The notes under the pieces were generated by a model. It had not been told where the DNA came from and did no database searches. It saw only the letters and a program-made list of their open reading frames with translations. This document shows positions 1-9,962 of a stretch of 64,000 bases of DNA, piece after piece. Source of the stretch: Acidobacteriota bacterium (GTDB lineage Bacteria; Acidobacteriota; Terriglobia; Terriglobales; Acidobacteriaceae). The translations under genes and the position numbers were made by a program. Within the stretch, counting starts at the first letter, position 1. Every line of letters starts with the position of its first letter. The DNA lies in contig JAJYBU010000014.1 of NCBI GenBank assembly GCA_021778845.1, positions 34,801-98,800 of the forward strand, given 5' to 3'.

Positions 1-390
1 GTGGCGCCGATGGCCCTGCGGTTGAGTGGTGGCCTGGCGGCAACGCTCATTCTGGCAGGCGGATTGAGCTGGATCTTCGGGGCACCGATTGCTGTGCACG
101 CCAATGATGACGCCATGGCGCACCTGGTAGCGCCGCGTTATCTATACTCGGAGATTCCTCCAGAGCCGATCAGCACGCAGCGGGACGTGCCGATCGTAGT
201 AGAGGCGATGGTGGATGACCATGGCCGGGTTTATCACTATTCCATTCTCCAGGGACCGCAAGACCCCGAGGTCAAGGTGCGGGTCGAAAACAACCTGCTG
301 AGCAGCGTCTTCAAGCCAGCAACGGTCTTTGGCGTTCCGGTGCGGGGTCATGTGGTGATGACCTATACCGGGGTCTCGGTGCGAGGCTAA
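1..390 (+). CDS. TonB C-terminal-domain-like protein, probably 5'-truncated by window edge
   Basis: ORF open at window start; 'PIVVEAMVDDHGRVYHYSILQGPQDPEVKVRVENNLLSSVFKPATVFGVPVRGHVVMTY' resembles TonB C-terminal / energy transducer fold. Confidence 0.5.
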   Translation: MAPMALRLSGGLAATLILAGGLSWIFGAPIAVHANDDAMAHLVAPRYLYSEIPPEPISTQRDVPIVVEAMVDDHGRVYHYSILQGPQDPEVKVRVENNLLSSVFKPATVFGVPVRGHVVMTYTGVSVRG

Positions 391-449
391 GCCTATACCG
401 CCGTCCTGCCGCATTGCGCAGGCTGCTCACGCTTCCATAGACTGTACGA

Positions 450-2306
450 GTGCGTCGAATCAGTATTGTGAAACTCCCGTCTCTTTTCGTTCCTCGGCAG
501 ATTGAGCAGCCAGGACTGTGCCTGTTCGGCATTTTGCTGCTGGGCATGTGCGCGTGCGTTGGGGGGAGTGCGATGGCACAGAGTTCATCGTCTTCCTCCT
601 CTTCGCCATCAACCACTCCTGCGCCCACACTGGACAACCGCTCGCCGGACACTGTAAATCCGGTGGACCGTCCGCGGGCCGCGCAGGTGGAGCGAGGCGG
701 CGCCGCCGTAACGCTGGAGACAAGCGAGCCGCTGTTTCAGGTTGCATCTGCGCTCAATGCCTGCGGCTACGATGCGGATCTGAACAAGTCGGCGGCGGTG
801 CGCTCGGAAGTGCGCTCGGATATGAATGCGGCGTTGGCCTCTTCAGAGGCAGCACGCGACAGCCGGGACAAGCTGTGTGCCTACATTTCAATCCATCACC
901 TGAATGACCTTGGGCTGGATGTAGGACAGTATGTGTCGCTGGCGATGTACCTTTCGCCGCCCCCGGAGCTGACACCGAACGTCGAACTGACGCAACTGCC
1001 TCCGCAAGCCGCTGAAGTGGTGAATGTACTTCCGCTGCTGCGCACATTTGCCGAAGAGATTGACCTGCACTTTATCTGGCTGAAGCATCGTTCGGAGTAC
1101 GAGGCGCTGACTGCGCGGGTCCATGACCCGATGACAGATATGATTCTCGACACAAACCTCTATCTGCATCAGCCGGTAAGCACGTTTGACGGCCGGAGGT
1201 TCCTGGTGCTGCTGGAGCCGATGCTGTCGCCGAACCTGACGAATGCCCGGGTGTATGGCACCGACTACATCATCGTCATGTCACCGGACAACAGCGCTAC
1301 CGGCGACCCGGTGAGCATGGCACAGATTCGCCACATCTATCTGCACTACGTTGTGGAACCGCTGGTGTACAGCCGCGGCGCTGCAATGGAACGTATGCAG
1401 CCATTGCTGACGACCGTGCAAGACGCGCCACTGGAGTTTTTCTACAAGAGCGACATCGTGGCACTGATGACGGAGTGCGTGATCAAGGCCATAGAGGCGC
1501 ATCTGTACCTGATTCCCGAGCCGCCGCCGAAGAAGCTCTCTGGTACCAAAGCACGCGATGAGCAGGCGGCCTACGACATCGAGAAGGCGGCCTACGATGC
1601 CAAGACAACGGTAGCCCGTGACGAACTGGTCACGCTGGATGAGCGGCAAGGGTGGGTGCTGACGCGTTACTTCTACATGGGGCTGACCTTAATGCAGCAC
1701 AACGGCGACGGCCTGCGGGACGAAATGGCGCCGATGATCTATGGCATGGACGTCCAGCGGGAGAAGAAGGCTGCGCAACAGATTCTATTTGTGAAGAGCG
1801 TGCCGCCTGACCCGCTGCGTCCTGCCGAGCAGCCCCATGAGATCACGGGGATGGCGCTGGCGGAGTTGGACCTGATGAAGGGCGACAACGACGACGCCGC
1901 GGACCTGGCGGAGAAGGCGCTGGCGGACCCGGCCGGAGACCATGCGAGAGCTACCTACGTTCTGGCCCGGATCGACCTGATGGAGGGGGATCCGGACAAG
2001 GCGTCGCAGGGGTTCCAGAAGACGCTGGAACTGAGCAAGGATCCGCGCACTCTGGCGTGGTGCCACATCTACCTGGGCCGGCTGTATGACACGATGCAGC
2101 CACCGGAGCGGGCCAAGGCTGTGGCCGAGTACCAAGCGGCGATGACCGTGAGGGACGCGCGCCCGGACACCAAGAAGGCTGCCATGAGCGGGATTGCGAG
2201 GCCGTTCATGCTGCCGCAGCGGGAGACGACTACGGACGACAGCCAGCCGTTCGACCCGACCGGCAAGGCGGAGAAACAGGCGTATAAGCCGCCTGCTCCG
2301 CAGTAG
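450..2306 (+). CDS. TPR-containing secreted protein, hypothetical
   Basis: 618 aa ORF; TPR-like repeats in C-terminal half (DDAADLAEKALADPAGDHARATYVLARIDLMEGDPDKASQGFQKTLEL); start codon uncertain. Confidence 0.65.
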   Translation: MRRISIVKLPSLFVPRQIEQPGLCLFGILLLGMCACVGGSAMAQSSSSSSSSPSTTPAPTLDNRSPDTVNPVDRPRAAQVERGGAAVTLETSEPLFQVASALNACGYDADLNKSAAVRSEVRSDMNAALASSEAARDSRDKLCAYISIHHLNDLGLDVGQYVSLAMYLSPPPELTPNVELTQLPPQAAEVVNVLPLLRTFAEEIDLHFIWLKHRSEYEALTARVHDPMTDMILDTNLYLHQPVSTFDGRRFLVLLEPMLSPNLTNARVYGTDYIIVMSPDNSATGDPVSMAQIRHIYLHYVVEPLVYSRGAAMERMQPLLTTVQDAPLEFFYKSDIVALMTECVIKAIEAHLYLIPEPPPKKLSGTKARDEQAAYDIEKAAYDAKTTVARDELVTLDERQGWVLTRYFYMGLTLMQHNGDGLRDEMAPMIYGMDVQREKKAAQQILFVKSVPPDPLRPAEQPHEITGMALAELDLMKGDNDDAADLAEKALADPAGDHARATYVLARIDLMEGDPDKASQGFQKTLELSKDPRTLAWCHIYLGRLYDTMQPPERAKAVAEYQAAMTVRDARPDTKKAAMSGIARPFMLPQRETTTDDSQPFDPTGKAEKQAYKPPAPQ

Positions 2307-2440
2307 GCTCTGCCGAGCGGCTTCTGGGGAGATGCGGTTCCGCGTTAGGTTCACCTGAGATGGTGGAGCCTCGATTTGCAGTGCGCGCCGCGTAGAGTAG
2401 AGGGCAGGGACCAAGAACCGGGTCCGAGGACGAAGGGGCG

Positions 2441-3322
2441 ATGACGACGGCACGCAGGACGCGCAGCACGAAGCGGGATCAGGCTGCTGGAGCGCTTGAG
2501 AGCAGGACCGGGCGGCAGGAGCTGGAGGACAAGCTGGGCCATCGGTTCCAGCGGCCGGAGTTGCTGGAGCTGGCGCTGACGCACCGGTCGCATACGTATG
2601 AGGCGCGCAATGGGGTTCCGGCGGTGATTCTGCCGGCGCATCCGGAGCAGCGGGACCAGCGGAATGCTCCGGGCACAGACAATGAGCAGATGGAGTTCCT
2701 GGGCGATGCGGTGCTCGGGATGGTGGTGACCGAGGCACTATTCCGGGAGTTTCCGCAGTGCAGCGAAGGCGAGCTGACGCGGCTGCGGTCGAACCTGGTG
2801 AGCCGCAAGCGGATGGCCGAGATGGGCCTGGAGCTAGGGCTCGGCGAGGCGCTGCTGATGGGCCGAAGCGCGGAGCAGAATGGGGGCCGACGCAAACCGG
2901 CGCTGCTGGCCAATGCGGCAGAGGCTGTGCTCGCGGCGGTGTATCTGGACGCGGGTAAGGAAGGATTAGCGGTGTTGCAGGCAATCGCCGAGCGCTATTT
3001 GGTGCGGCCGGAGCTGGCGGCGATGCGCGCGGCGCTGGCCGAAGGTGCGGGACGCGGCGCGATGCGCGACCACAAGACACTGCTGCAGGAGCGGGTGCAG
3101 GCCGAGGGCGCGGGGAAGCTGCGGTATATCGACACGGCGCAGAGCGGGCCAGCGCATCAGCGGGTGTTTTCGGTGGAGGCCCGGATCGAGGATGAGACGG
3201 GAGAACGCGTGCTGGCTGCGGCTGAGGGATCGAGCAAGAAGGAGGCGCAGCAACGGGCGGCGGAGCTGGCGCTGCTGCACTGGAACGGAGCGGGTGAGGC
3301 TGGGACGCGAGGCAAGCGTTGA
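2441..3322 (+). CDS. rnc: Ribonuclease III
   Basis: RNase III signature 'NEQMEFLGDAVLGMVVTEALF' and C-terminal dsRBD 'GSSKKEAQQRAAELAL'. Confidence 0.95.
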   Translation: MTTARRTRSTKRDQAAGALESRTGRQELEDKLGHRFQRPELLELALTHRSHTYEARNGVPAVILPAHPEQRDQRNAPGTDNEQMEFLGDAVLGMVVTEALFREFPQCSEGELTRLRSNLVSRKRMAEMGLELGLGEALLMGRSAEQNGGRRKPALLANAAEAVLAAVYLDAGKEGLAVLQAIAERYLVRPELAAMRAALAEGAGRGAMRDHKTLLQERVQAEGAGKLRYIDTAQSGPAHQRVFSVEARIEDETGERVLAAAEGSSKKEAQQRAAELALLHWNGAGEAGTRGKR

Positions 3323-4041
3323 GTGCGACACATCATGAAGCAGAGAGCGATGGAGTACTCACGACGCTGAAGTCGATCCTCGAGATTGTTGTGTTTGCGG
3401 TGTTTCTGATCACGTTTGTGGTGCAGCCATTTCGGATTCCATCGGGCTCGATGGAGCCGACGCTGCGGGTGGGTGATTTTTTGCTGGTGGATAAGCAGGC
3501 GTATGGGCCGGCAGGGGTGCTGGACCGGCTGCTGCTGCCGCCCACGCAGGTCAGGCGTGGAGACCTGGTGGTGTTTCACTATCCGGTGGACCCGGGGCTG
3601 CATCTGGTGAAGCGGGTGGTCGGGCTGCCGGGAGACAGGATCCGGCTGCGCGAGGGACGCGTGCTGGTGGATGGGCAGCCGCTGAGCGAGCCGTATGCAT
3701 ACTACTCGCCGTCGCGGCCGAACGGGTTCCGCGACGACTTCCCTTCCCTGCTGGAGGCGGACCCGAATGTGGACCTGCGGTGGTGGATCGAGCTGCGGAA
3801 GACGGTGCGGGGCGCAGATGTGCTCGTTCCGCCAAACGAATATTTTGTGATGGGAGACAACCGCAATGACAGCGAGGACAGCCGGTACTGGGGGTTTGTG
3901 CCGCGGAACGCGATTGTGGGACGGCCGCTGCTGGTGTACTTTACGCTGCCGCTGGCGGAGGATCTGAGCGGCGCGACCGTGCTGGGGCGCGTGCGGGCGG
4001 CGATTCGGGCCGGTGTACGGAGTTGGCGGGTAGTGCGGTAG
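3319..4041 (+). CDS. lepB: Signal peptidase I (copy 1)
   Basis: 'IPSGSMEPTLRVGDFLLVDK', 'VKRVVGLPGDRIRL', 'FVMGDNRNDSEDSRYWGFV'; overlaps rnc stop by 4 bp. Confidence 0.95.
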   Translation: MSATHHEAESDGVLTTLKSILEIVVFAVFLITFVVQPFRIPSGSMEPTLRVGDFLLVDKQAYGPAGVLDRLLLPPTQVRRGDLVVFHYPVDPGLHLVKRVVGLPGDRIRLREGRVLVDGQPLSEPYAYYSPSRPNGFRDDFPSLLEADPNVDLRWWIELRKTVRGADVLVPPNEYFVMGDNRNDSEDSRYWGFVPRNAIVGRPLLVYFTLPLAEDLSGATVLGRVRAAIRAGVRSWRVVR

Positions 4042-4406
4042 TTCTCAGCAGATGGGCCCACCCCCTCCCCCCCCTATACTTTTCGACCTAAAGTATTCTC
4101 TTCCGGTGGGTTAGGGGCGGACTTATGGCAGTCCGTCTCTCTCTTTTCGGCAGAAAAGCGGTGGCCTGCGACCACGTTCGGAAGATGTCGGGACGCGGGC
4201 TCTTGGTGGCGGGCAGAATGGGGTTGAGGCACTGATTCAATTGTAGGTGATGGGTGGGGGTAACTATGCCAAGTTGGCGGGAGAGAAATCGGCAGTGGGG
4301 ATGCGGGTTTTGTAGGATTTGAGGGCTGATGGGGGGTTGACATGCGAGTTTTGGGGCGTTTTTGAGGAGATTATTTTGGGGTGGGTGGCGCTCGGTGGGC
4401 GAGCGG

Positions 4407-4950
4407 GAGGCGGTTCCTTGCTGCGCTCGGAATGACAAGCGGAAAGGGAAGGGCAACGGCAAGGGCAAAAACAAGCAGCAGCAACGGCAAAAACAAGCAG
4501 CAGCAACGGCGAAAACAAGCAACGGCAACGACAACAGCAGATTCCTCCGCTTCGCTGCGGAATGACAACCAAAAATGCAACGGCAACGGCAACGACAAAA
4601 GCAACAGCAACGACGAAAACAAACAACAGCAACAGCAGATTCCTCCGCTTCGCTGCGGAATGACAACCAAAAAATGCAAGGACAAGGGCAACGGCAACAG
4701 CAACGACAACGACAAAAGCAACAACAACGACAAAAGCAACAGCAACGACAACGACAACGACAAAAGCAACAACAACGACAAAAGCAACAGCAACGGCGAA
4801 AACAAGCAACGGCAACAGCAGATTCCTCCGCTTCGCTGCGGAATGACAACCAAAAAAGCAAGGGCAACGGCAACGGCAAAGGCAAGGGCGACGGCGAAAA
4901 CGTGGATCCTTCGTTGCGCACTGGATGACGGCGAGAAGCCTGGGCGATGG
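4407..4950. repeat. Low-complexity (GCAACGGCAACGACAA)n array with three 38-bp copies of CAGATTCCTCCGCTTCGCTGCGGAATGACAACCAAAAA (4538-4575, 4636-4673, 4819-4856) and one divergent copy near 4410-4437
   Basis: Direct reading; each copy has a short ATTCC...GGAAT inverted repeat. Confidence 0.9.
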
Positions 4951-5087
4951 GGTGGCGCGGAGGTTTGAGGGGATGCGGGGTGGCGGGGCAGGATACACTG
5001 ACTGTGCCGCGAGCTTCGCTGATGGAGCGAGGCAGGGATGTTTATGGCTGACAAGGCTATGCGGCAGATTTTGAGGAGACGCTTTCG

Positions 5088-5906
5088 TTGAGCATCGAGA
5101 GACCATTGCAAGCAGAGACCGTGGCTGCCGGGCAGGCTGCGGCCAAGCATGAGCCTGCGGAGACGCCGCTGGAGGCGCTGGCTTCGATCTGCACGATCCT
5201 GGCCGCAGGGCTGTTTGTGATGGCCTTCATCTTCCAGAACTTCGAGATTCCATCGGGGTCGATGGAGAAGACGCTGCTGATTGGCGACCACGTGGTGGTG
5301 GACAGAATTACGCTGGCACCGCCGACGACGTGGGCTCCGTTTGTACACTACCGGCCGGTGCGGCGCGGGGATGTGATCGTGTTTATGAAGCCCAATCCGG
5401 AGACGCCGGACCTGATCCTGGTGAAACGCGCGATTGGGATTCCGGGTGACCGGATCCACCTGCGGCATGGGGTGGTGTACCTGAATGGCGTGGCGCAGAA
5501 TGAACCGTATGCGGGGATGCCGAACGATGATGGAAACCCGCAGGATGCGTATCAGCCGTATCGCGACGATTTTCCTTCGGTGACACCTTCGCCTGAGGAA
5601 CAGGTGACCGAACTGTGGCGCGAGGAGTTGCCGACGCATATCCAGGGCGATGACCTGGTGGTGCCGCCGGGGATGGTGTTTGCGATGGGCGACAACCGGA
5701 CCGAGAGCCTGGATGGACGCTACTGGGGGTTTGTGCCGCAGCAGAATATTCTGGGCCGGCCGCTGTTTGTGTACTGGTCGTTCCGGACGCCCGCCGATCA
5801 GGAGGATAAGACCTCGATTGGCGACCGGATGAGTTTCATGTTCCATATTGTGACCCACATTGTTACGGATACGCGGTGGAACCGGACGTTCCACGTGATT
5901 CGGTAA
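5088..5906 (+). CDS. lepB: Signal peptidase I (copy 2)
   Basis: 'IPSGSMEKTLLIGDHVVVDR', 'VKRAIGIPGDRIHL', 'FAMGDNRTESLDGRYWGFV'; TTG start. Confidence 0.93.
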   Translation: MSIERPLQAETVAAGQAAAKHEPAETPLEALASICTILAAGLFVMAFIFQNFEIPSGSMEKTLLIGDHVVVDRITLAPPTTWAPFVHYRPVRRGDVIVFMKPNPETPDLILVKRAIGIPGDRIHLRHGVVYLNGVAQNEPYAGMPNDDGNPQDAYQPYRDDFPSVTPSPEEQVTELWREELPTHIQGDDLVVPPGMVFAMGDNRTESLDGRYWGFVPQQNILGRPLFVYWSFRTPADQEDKTSIGDRMSFMFHIVTHIVTDTRWNRTFHVIR

Positions 5907-5940
5907 GAGCAGCGGATAGAGGGTAGAGGGAAGAAGCACT

Positions 5941-7590
5941 TTGCCGGCACCGGATAAAGAGACGAGCACAGAGACAGGTGGGGGGTCGCGCTGGCGGCGA
6001 CGGTTGTTGTGGACGCTGACCGTGCTGGCGGTGGTGCTGTTGCTGGTGCTGACGCCGCCGATGATCAATGTGAACCGGCTGCAGCGGCGGATTGCGGCAA
6101 GCATCAGTGCCAGTCTGGGACGGCCGGTGACGCTGGACCGGGTGACGCTGCACTTGCTGCCGATGCCGGGATTTACGCTGGAAAACCTGGTGGTGGGTGA
6201 GGAGCCGGGGTTCGGGTCGGAACCGGTGATCCGGGCGAATGTGGTGGAGGTGACGCTGCGGCCAAGCTCGCTGTGGCGACGGCATGTGGAGTTTTCGTCG
6301 ATCAAGTTTGAAGAGCCTAGCCTGAACCTGGTGCGCAATGCGGCGGGCGAGTGGAATGTGCAGAGCCTGCTGATGCATGCGGCAAGCGTGGAGACGGCTC
6401 CGACGGCGCAGCGGAAGGCGGGGCCGGAACCGCGGTTTCCGTATATCGAGGCGACTGGGGCGCGGGTGAATGTGAAGCTGGGCGAGGAGAAGAAGCCGTT
6501 CTCGCTGACGGAGGCGGACTTTGCTCTGTGGCTGACGCCGCCGCAGGAGTGGAGGGTGCGGCTGGTGGGCAAGCCAACGCGCACGGACACGAATGTTTCA
6601 GACCCGGGAACGGTGAAGATGGAGGGGTCGTTGCGGCGGGCGGCGACGATGGATGAGGTGCCGGTGGATTTGACGGCGAGCTGGCAGGGTGCGCCGATGG
6701 GCGAGGCGAGCAAGCTGCTGACCGGGAACGACGCGGGCTGGCGCGGAAATCTGAATGTGGAGGCTACGCTGGTGGGGACGCTGGCCGCGGCAAGGCTGAC
6801 CACGAAGATCCATATGGAAGAGCTGCGGCGGGCGGAGTTTGTGCCGGTGGCGACGATGGACGTGAGCGCGGATTGCGGCGGAACGGTGGATGTGACCACG
6901 ACGGTGGTGCGGAGCCCGGAATGCTCGGTGGCGACGCCGGCGGAGGAGGGGTCGAAGACGGCGGGACGGGTGGTGATGATTGCGGACAGCGTGGATCTTT
7001 CGGCGCAGGAGGCAACCGGGCTGCGGGTGGGAATGACGAAGGTTCCGGACGCCTGGCTGCTGGATTGGGTGAGGCTGTTTTCGCAGCGGATTCCGGCCAA
7101 TGAGCGCCCGGGGGGCGTGATCAGCGGGAGTGTGATGCTGGCAAACGCGAGGAAGCATGAGGCTGCGGGGTGGCAGGGAGAGTTTCATGGGGAGATCAAC
7201 GGGGCGTTGCCGTGGAAGCCGGTGGAGGATGAGGCGGCGGTGCATGCGGTGTCGGTGACGAGCAGCGGGGAGGGGCTGGACCTGGTGCCGCTGAGCCTGG
7301 CGGGAGCGGGTAAGGTGCCGGCGCTGACACTGAGCGGGACGGCGACGAAGGCGGGGTACTTGGCGCGGCTGACGGGGACGGCGACCGAGGCACAGGTGAC
7401 GGCCCTGGTGGCGCTGGCGCCACCGCTGGGCGATGGGGTGCCGGAGGTGCTGGGGAAGGTCGGCGGTGGACCGGGCGCGGCGGCCAGGGCGATGAAGATC
7501 GATGTGACGTGCTCGCGGACGTGGGGCGCGGGACAGACGTGCGCAGCAGGATCGCCGGTGACGACGAAGCACGGACGAAGGCGGCGGTAG
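5941..7590 (+). CDS. AsmA-family protein
   Basis: N-terminal TM followed by 'PPMINVNRLQRRIAASISASLGRPVTLDRVTLHLLPMPGFTLENLVVGEEPGFGSEPVIRANVVEVTLR' typical of AsmA N-terminus. Confidence 0.8.
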   Translation: MPAPDKETSTETGGGSRWRRRLLWTLTVLAVVLLLVLTPPMINVNRLQRRIAASISASLGRPVTLDRVTLHLLPMPGFTLENLVVGEEPGFGSEPVIRANVVEVTLRPSSLWRRHVEFSSIKFEEPSLNLVRNAAGEWNVQSLLMHAASVETAPTAQRKAGPEPRFPYIEATGARVNVKLGEEKKPFSLTEADFALWLTPPQEWRVRLVGKPTRTDTNVSDPGTVKMEGSLRRAATMDEVPVDLTASWQGAPMGEASKLLTGNDAGWRGNLNVEATLVGTLAAARLTTKIHMEELRRAEFVPVATMDVSADCGGTVDVTTTVVRSPECSVATPAEEGSKTAGRVVMIADSVDLSAQEATGLRVGMTKVPDAWLLDWVRLFSQRIPANERPGGVISGSVMLANARKHEAAGWQGEFHGEINGALPWKPVEDEAAVHAVSVTSSGEGLDLVPLSLAGAGKVPALTLSGTATKAGYLARLTGTATEAQVTALVALAPPLGDGVPEVLGKVGGGPGAAARAMKIDVTCSRTWGAGQTCAAGSPVTTKHGRRRR

Positions 7591-7709
7591 GGTTGGGGCT
7601 GCGCTCCGGGGCAGAACAACTTTCAATGCGAGCGAACTGCGGGGCTCTCAGCTACGCCAAACGTTGAAGCTGTTGGGCTTCGGCCGAGATAACAGAACTT
7701 TCGCCGGGC

Positions 7710-8513
7710 CTACTGGAGCTTTTTGCGGAGGGTGACGGGGGCTTCGGCGCGGAGGCTGCCGGCGGGGCGGTTGGGACGGGCCGGAGTGATGCTGATCGGC
7801 TGCAGAAGGGTGACGATGAGAGCGGTAGCGGGTTCGTCGCCGACGCAGGCGTAGCTATGAATGGTGGAGGAGTCGAAGTAGACGGAGTCGCCGGTGTGGA
7901 GCTCGTGGAGAACTTCGCCGTGCTGGACGCCGAGGTTGCCGGCGATGACGTAGAGGAACTCGAAGCCACCGTGCTGGTGGAAGTTGTTATCGGGGCCTTT
8001 GCCGGGCTGAAACTCGGCGAGATAGGGGTCGAGCTGGCGGTCGGGGACGAGGTAGCCGAGGCTCTCGAAGAAGTAGCGGGGATCGTCAGAGCCGGACTGC
8101 GGGAGACGTACGCGCTCGGCGGCGCGATGGACGCGGAAGAGCGTCTGGGGAATGGGGCTGAAGAAGTAGTTGAGGTCCTTGCTGAAGACCATGGCGATGC
8201 GGGCGAGGTTGCGCAGGGTGGGAACGACGCGTCCGGTTTCGAGCTGGGAGAGAAAGCTGGAAGACAGGCCGGTGTGGCGGCCTAGCTCGGCCAGTCCAAG
8301 GCCGGCCTTCTGGCGCAGGGCGCGGATGCGCAGGCCAATGCGCTTCTCGGCGATGAGCGACTCGACGGCATCGCCACCGACCTGGGTGTCGGAGTGGTCG
8401 ATGACGGCGGGCCCGAGATCCTTTTCATCGGGCAGGAGGACAACCTCGGGAATGGGAGGGGGAGTGGGAGCGGGTTGTTTGGCTGCGTCAATCTTGTCTC
8501 GCATGGCAATCAC
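7710..8513 (-). CDS. XRE-family transcriptional regulator with C-terminal cupin domain
   Basis: HTH 'RIRALRQKAGLGLAELGRHTGLSSSFLSQLETGRVVPTLRNLARIA' plus cupin-like 'HQHGGFEFLYVIAGNLGVQHGEVLHELHTGDSVYFDSSTIHSY'. Confidence 0.88.
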   Translation of the reverse strand: MIAMRDKIDAAKQPAPTPPPIPEVVLLPDEKDLGPAVIDHSDTQVGGDAVESLIAEKRIGLRIRALRQKAGLGLAELGRHTGLSSSFLSQLETGRVVPTLRNLARIAMVFSKDLNYFFSPIPQTLFRVHRAAERVRLPQSGSDDPRYFFESLGYLVPDRQLDPYLAEFQPGKGPDNNFHQHGGFEFLYVIAGNLGVQHGEVLHELHTGDSVYFDSSTIHSYACVGDEPATALIVTLLQPISITPARPNRPAGSLRAEAPVTLRKKLQ

Positions 8514-8597
8514 CGTGGACGTACAGATTGTCTACCTAGATGGACTCGATGTACAGAGGCGGTGCGGGGATGCCTCGTGGTGGTACGCGCTGAAGGA

Positions 8598-9140
8598 CTA
8601 TTGGACCTTGCCGCTGCTGAGGTCGTAGACGACGATGCCGAGATCGTTGAGTTTGCTGATGGTGACCTCCATGTTGCGTCGGACGGCGGGCTCGGCGGAG
8701 GTGGGGGTGTTGTTGGCCTCCTCGACGGCGACGACGCGGCCGTAGGGCCAGGAGGACTCAGGGATGGCAGAGATGGCTTCGCCGAGGGAGGGGAGGTTGA
8801 TGTTGAGCTCCTGGCGGCGGGCGTTGACGGGGCGGAACATGCCGCCGACGCCGATGGGGGTGGTGTTGGCGTCGGCCAGCAGGACATGGAGCTCCAACAT
8901 GCCGGGCTGCACGGTGAGGACCGGGTTCTGCCAACTGTCATAGGAGTGGACGGCCATGAAGGTGCCCTTGGTGGGAGGGGGAATGCGATCGAGTTGCTCG
9001 CGCTGAAGTTCGAGCTCGGCGGTCTGCTCGGCACGGACCGGCGATGGGGCGAGCGATACAGTGTGGCCGTGACAACCGGTGAAGACCAGCAGGAGCACAG
9101 GGAGAAAAGAAGCGGGAGTGAGGGTTCGCATTTTCAGCAC
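8598..9140 (-). CDS. Putative lipoprotein, hypothetical
   Basis: Signal peptide with lipobox-like 'LLVFTGC'. Confidence 0.55.
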   Translation of the reverse strand: MLKMRTLTPASFLPVLLLVFTGCHGHTVSLAPSPVRAEQTAELELQREQLDRIPPPTKGTFMAVHSYDSWQNPVLTVQPGMLELHVLLADANTTPIGVGGMFRPVNARRQELNINLPSLGEAISAIPESSWPYGRVVAVEEANNTPTSAEPAVRRNMEVTISKLNDLGIVVYDLSSGKVQ

Positions 9141-9219
9141 AGGTACAGGATATCAAGCACGGAGGGCGGTCCGATGCGGTTGGGAATTGAGTATGCGGGA
9201 GCATCCGGCCAAAAGTAAA

Positions 9220-9247
9220 GCGGCGGGGCCGAGTGGCTCCGCCGCTG
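9220..9247 (-). terminator. Hairpin AGCGGCGG/CCGCCGCT followed on minus strand by TTTACTTTTGG
   Basis: 8-bp perfect stem just downstream of the Gly/His-rich gene. Confidence 0.65.
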
Positions 9248-9269
9248 AAGGATGTTTGTGCTGCTTGAT

Positions 9270-9776
9270 TTAGTGACCGCCGTGGCCTCCGCCACCGCCA
9301 CCATGGCCTCCGCCGCCATGCATCTGCCCGCCACCGCCGCCATGACCGCCGCCGTGTCCGAAGCCATTGCCGTTGCCGTGTCCGTAGCCGTGGCCGAAGC
9401 CGCCACCACGTCCGTAGCCGCCGTCGTGGCCGAAGCGGCCACCGCGTCCGTAGCCACCGAAGCCGGGACCGCCGTGGAAGCGTCCGCCGCCGTCCCCTTC
9501 GAAGCGATGCTCGCCCCAGCCATGGGCGTAACCCCAGTTGGCCCAGGGGCCCATGCCAAGGAAGATGCCGTTGTAGAAGTAGCCTGAACCGTAATAGCCG
9601 TAGGGAGCGCAGGCGTAGGGAGCGTAGCCGTAGTAGCCGTATGCACACATGGGCGGACCGCCGATGTTGATGCCGATACCGATCTGGGCCCGGGCGGCCG
9701 GCACGAGAGCCGGAGAGACCAGAGCGAGAGAGGTGAGCAACGCTGTTGCACAAAGAAACGATTTGAATCCGCGCAT
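9270..9776 (-). CDS. Secreted Gly/His-rich protein
   Basis: Signal peptide 'MRGFKSFLCATALLTSLALVSPALVPAARA' and C-terminal tail 'GHGYGHGNGNGFGHGGGHGGGGGQMHGGGGHGGGGGGHGGH'; start chosen at signal peptide (ORF extends to 9902). Confidence 0.6.
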   Translation of the reverse strand: MRGFKSFLCATALLTSLALVSPALVPAARAQIGIGINIGGPPMCAYGYYGYAPYACAPYGYYGSGYFYNGIFLGMGPWANWGYAHGWGEHRFEGDGGGRFHGGPGFGGYGRGGRFGHDGGYGRGGGFGHGYGHGNGNGFGHGGGHGGGGGQMHGGGGHGGGGGGHGGH

Positions 9777-9962
9777 GTGGGCCCTCATGGACTGCGGTGT
9801 TTGCGGTTCCGATAGGTGCATGGGATGGCGCAGCCTCCGAGTTCGCATTTGTCGATGGTGTATGCAATTGAAGATAGCGCCTGCATGGCAGGATGGCAAC
9901 ACGGGGGATGGGTGGCGGCGGACGTTGTAGTCGGGGAGAGGGCGAACGGATATGCTCGAAGG

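Noticed and set aside
1785-3080. 431-aa minus-strand Pro/Arg-rich ORF
   Set aside because: Antisense to TPR gene and rnc; composition typical of GC-rich shadow frames.
4407-4950. Possible CRISPR array
   Set aside because: Units are unevenly spaced (about 98 and 183 bp), 'spacers' are themselves low-complexity repeats, and there are no cas genes.
4381-4968. ORFs reading through the repeat array (e.g. 'KNKQQQRQKQ', 'NDNDKSNNND')
   Set aside because: All frames stay open only because the repeat units lack stops; no domain or convincing RBS. Treated as repeat DNA.
4371-7100. 909-aa minus-strand ORF spanning the repeat array and AsmA region
   Set aside because: Antisense to well-supported lepB copy 2 and asmA genes; low-complexity composition; high-GC shadow ORF.
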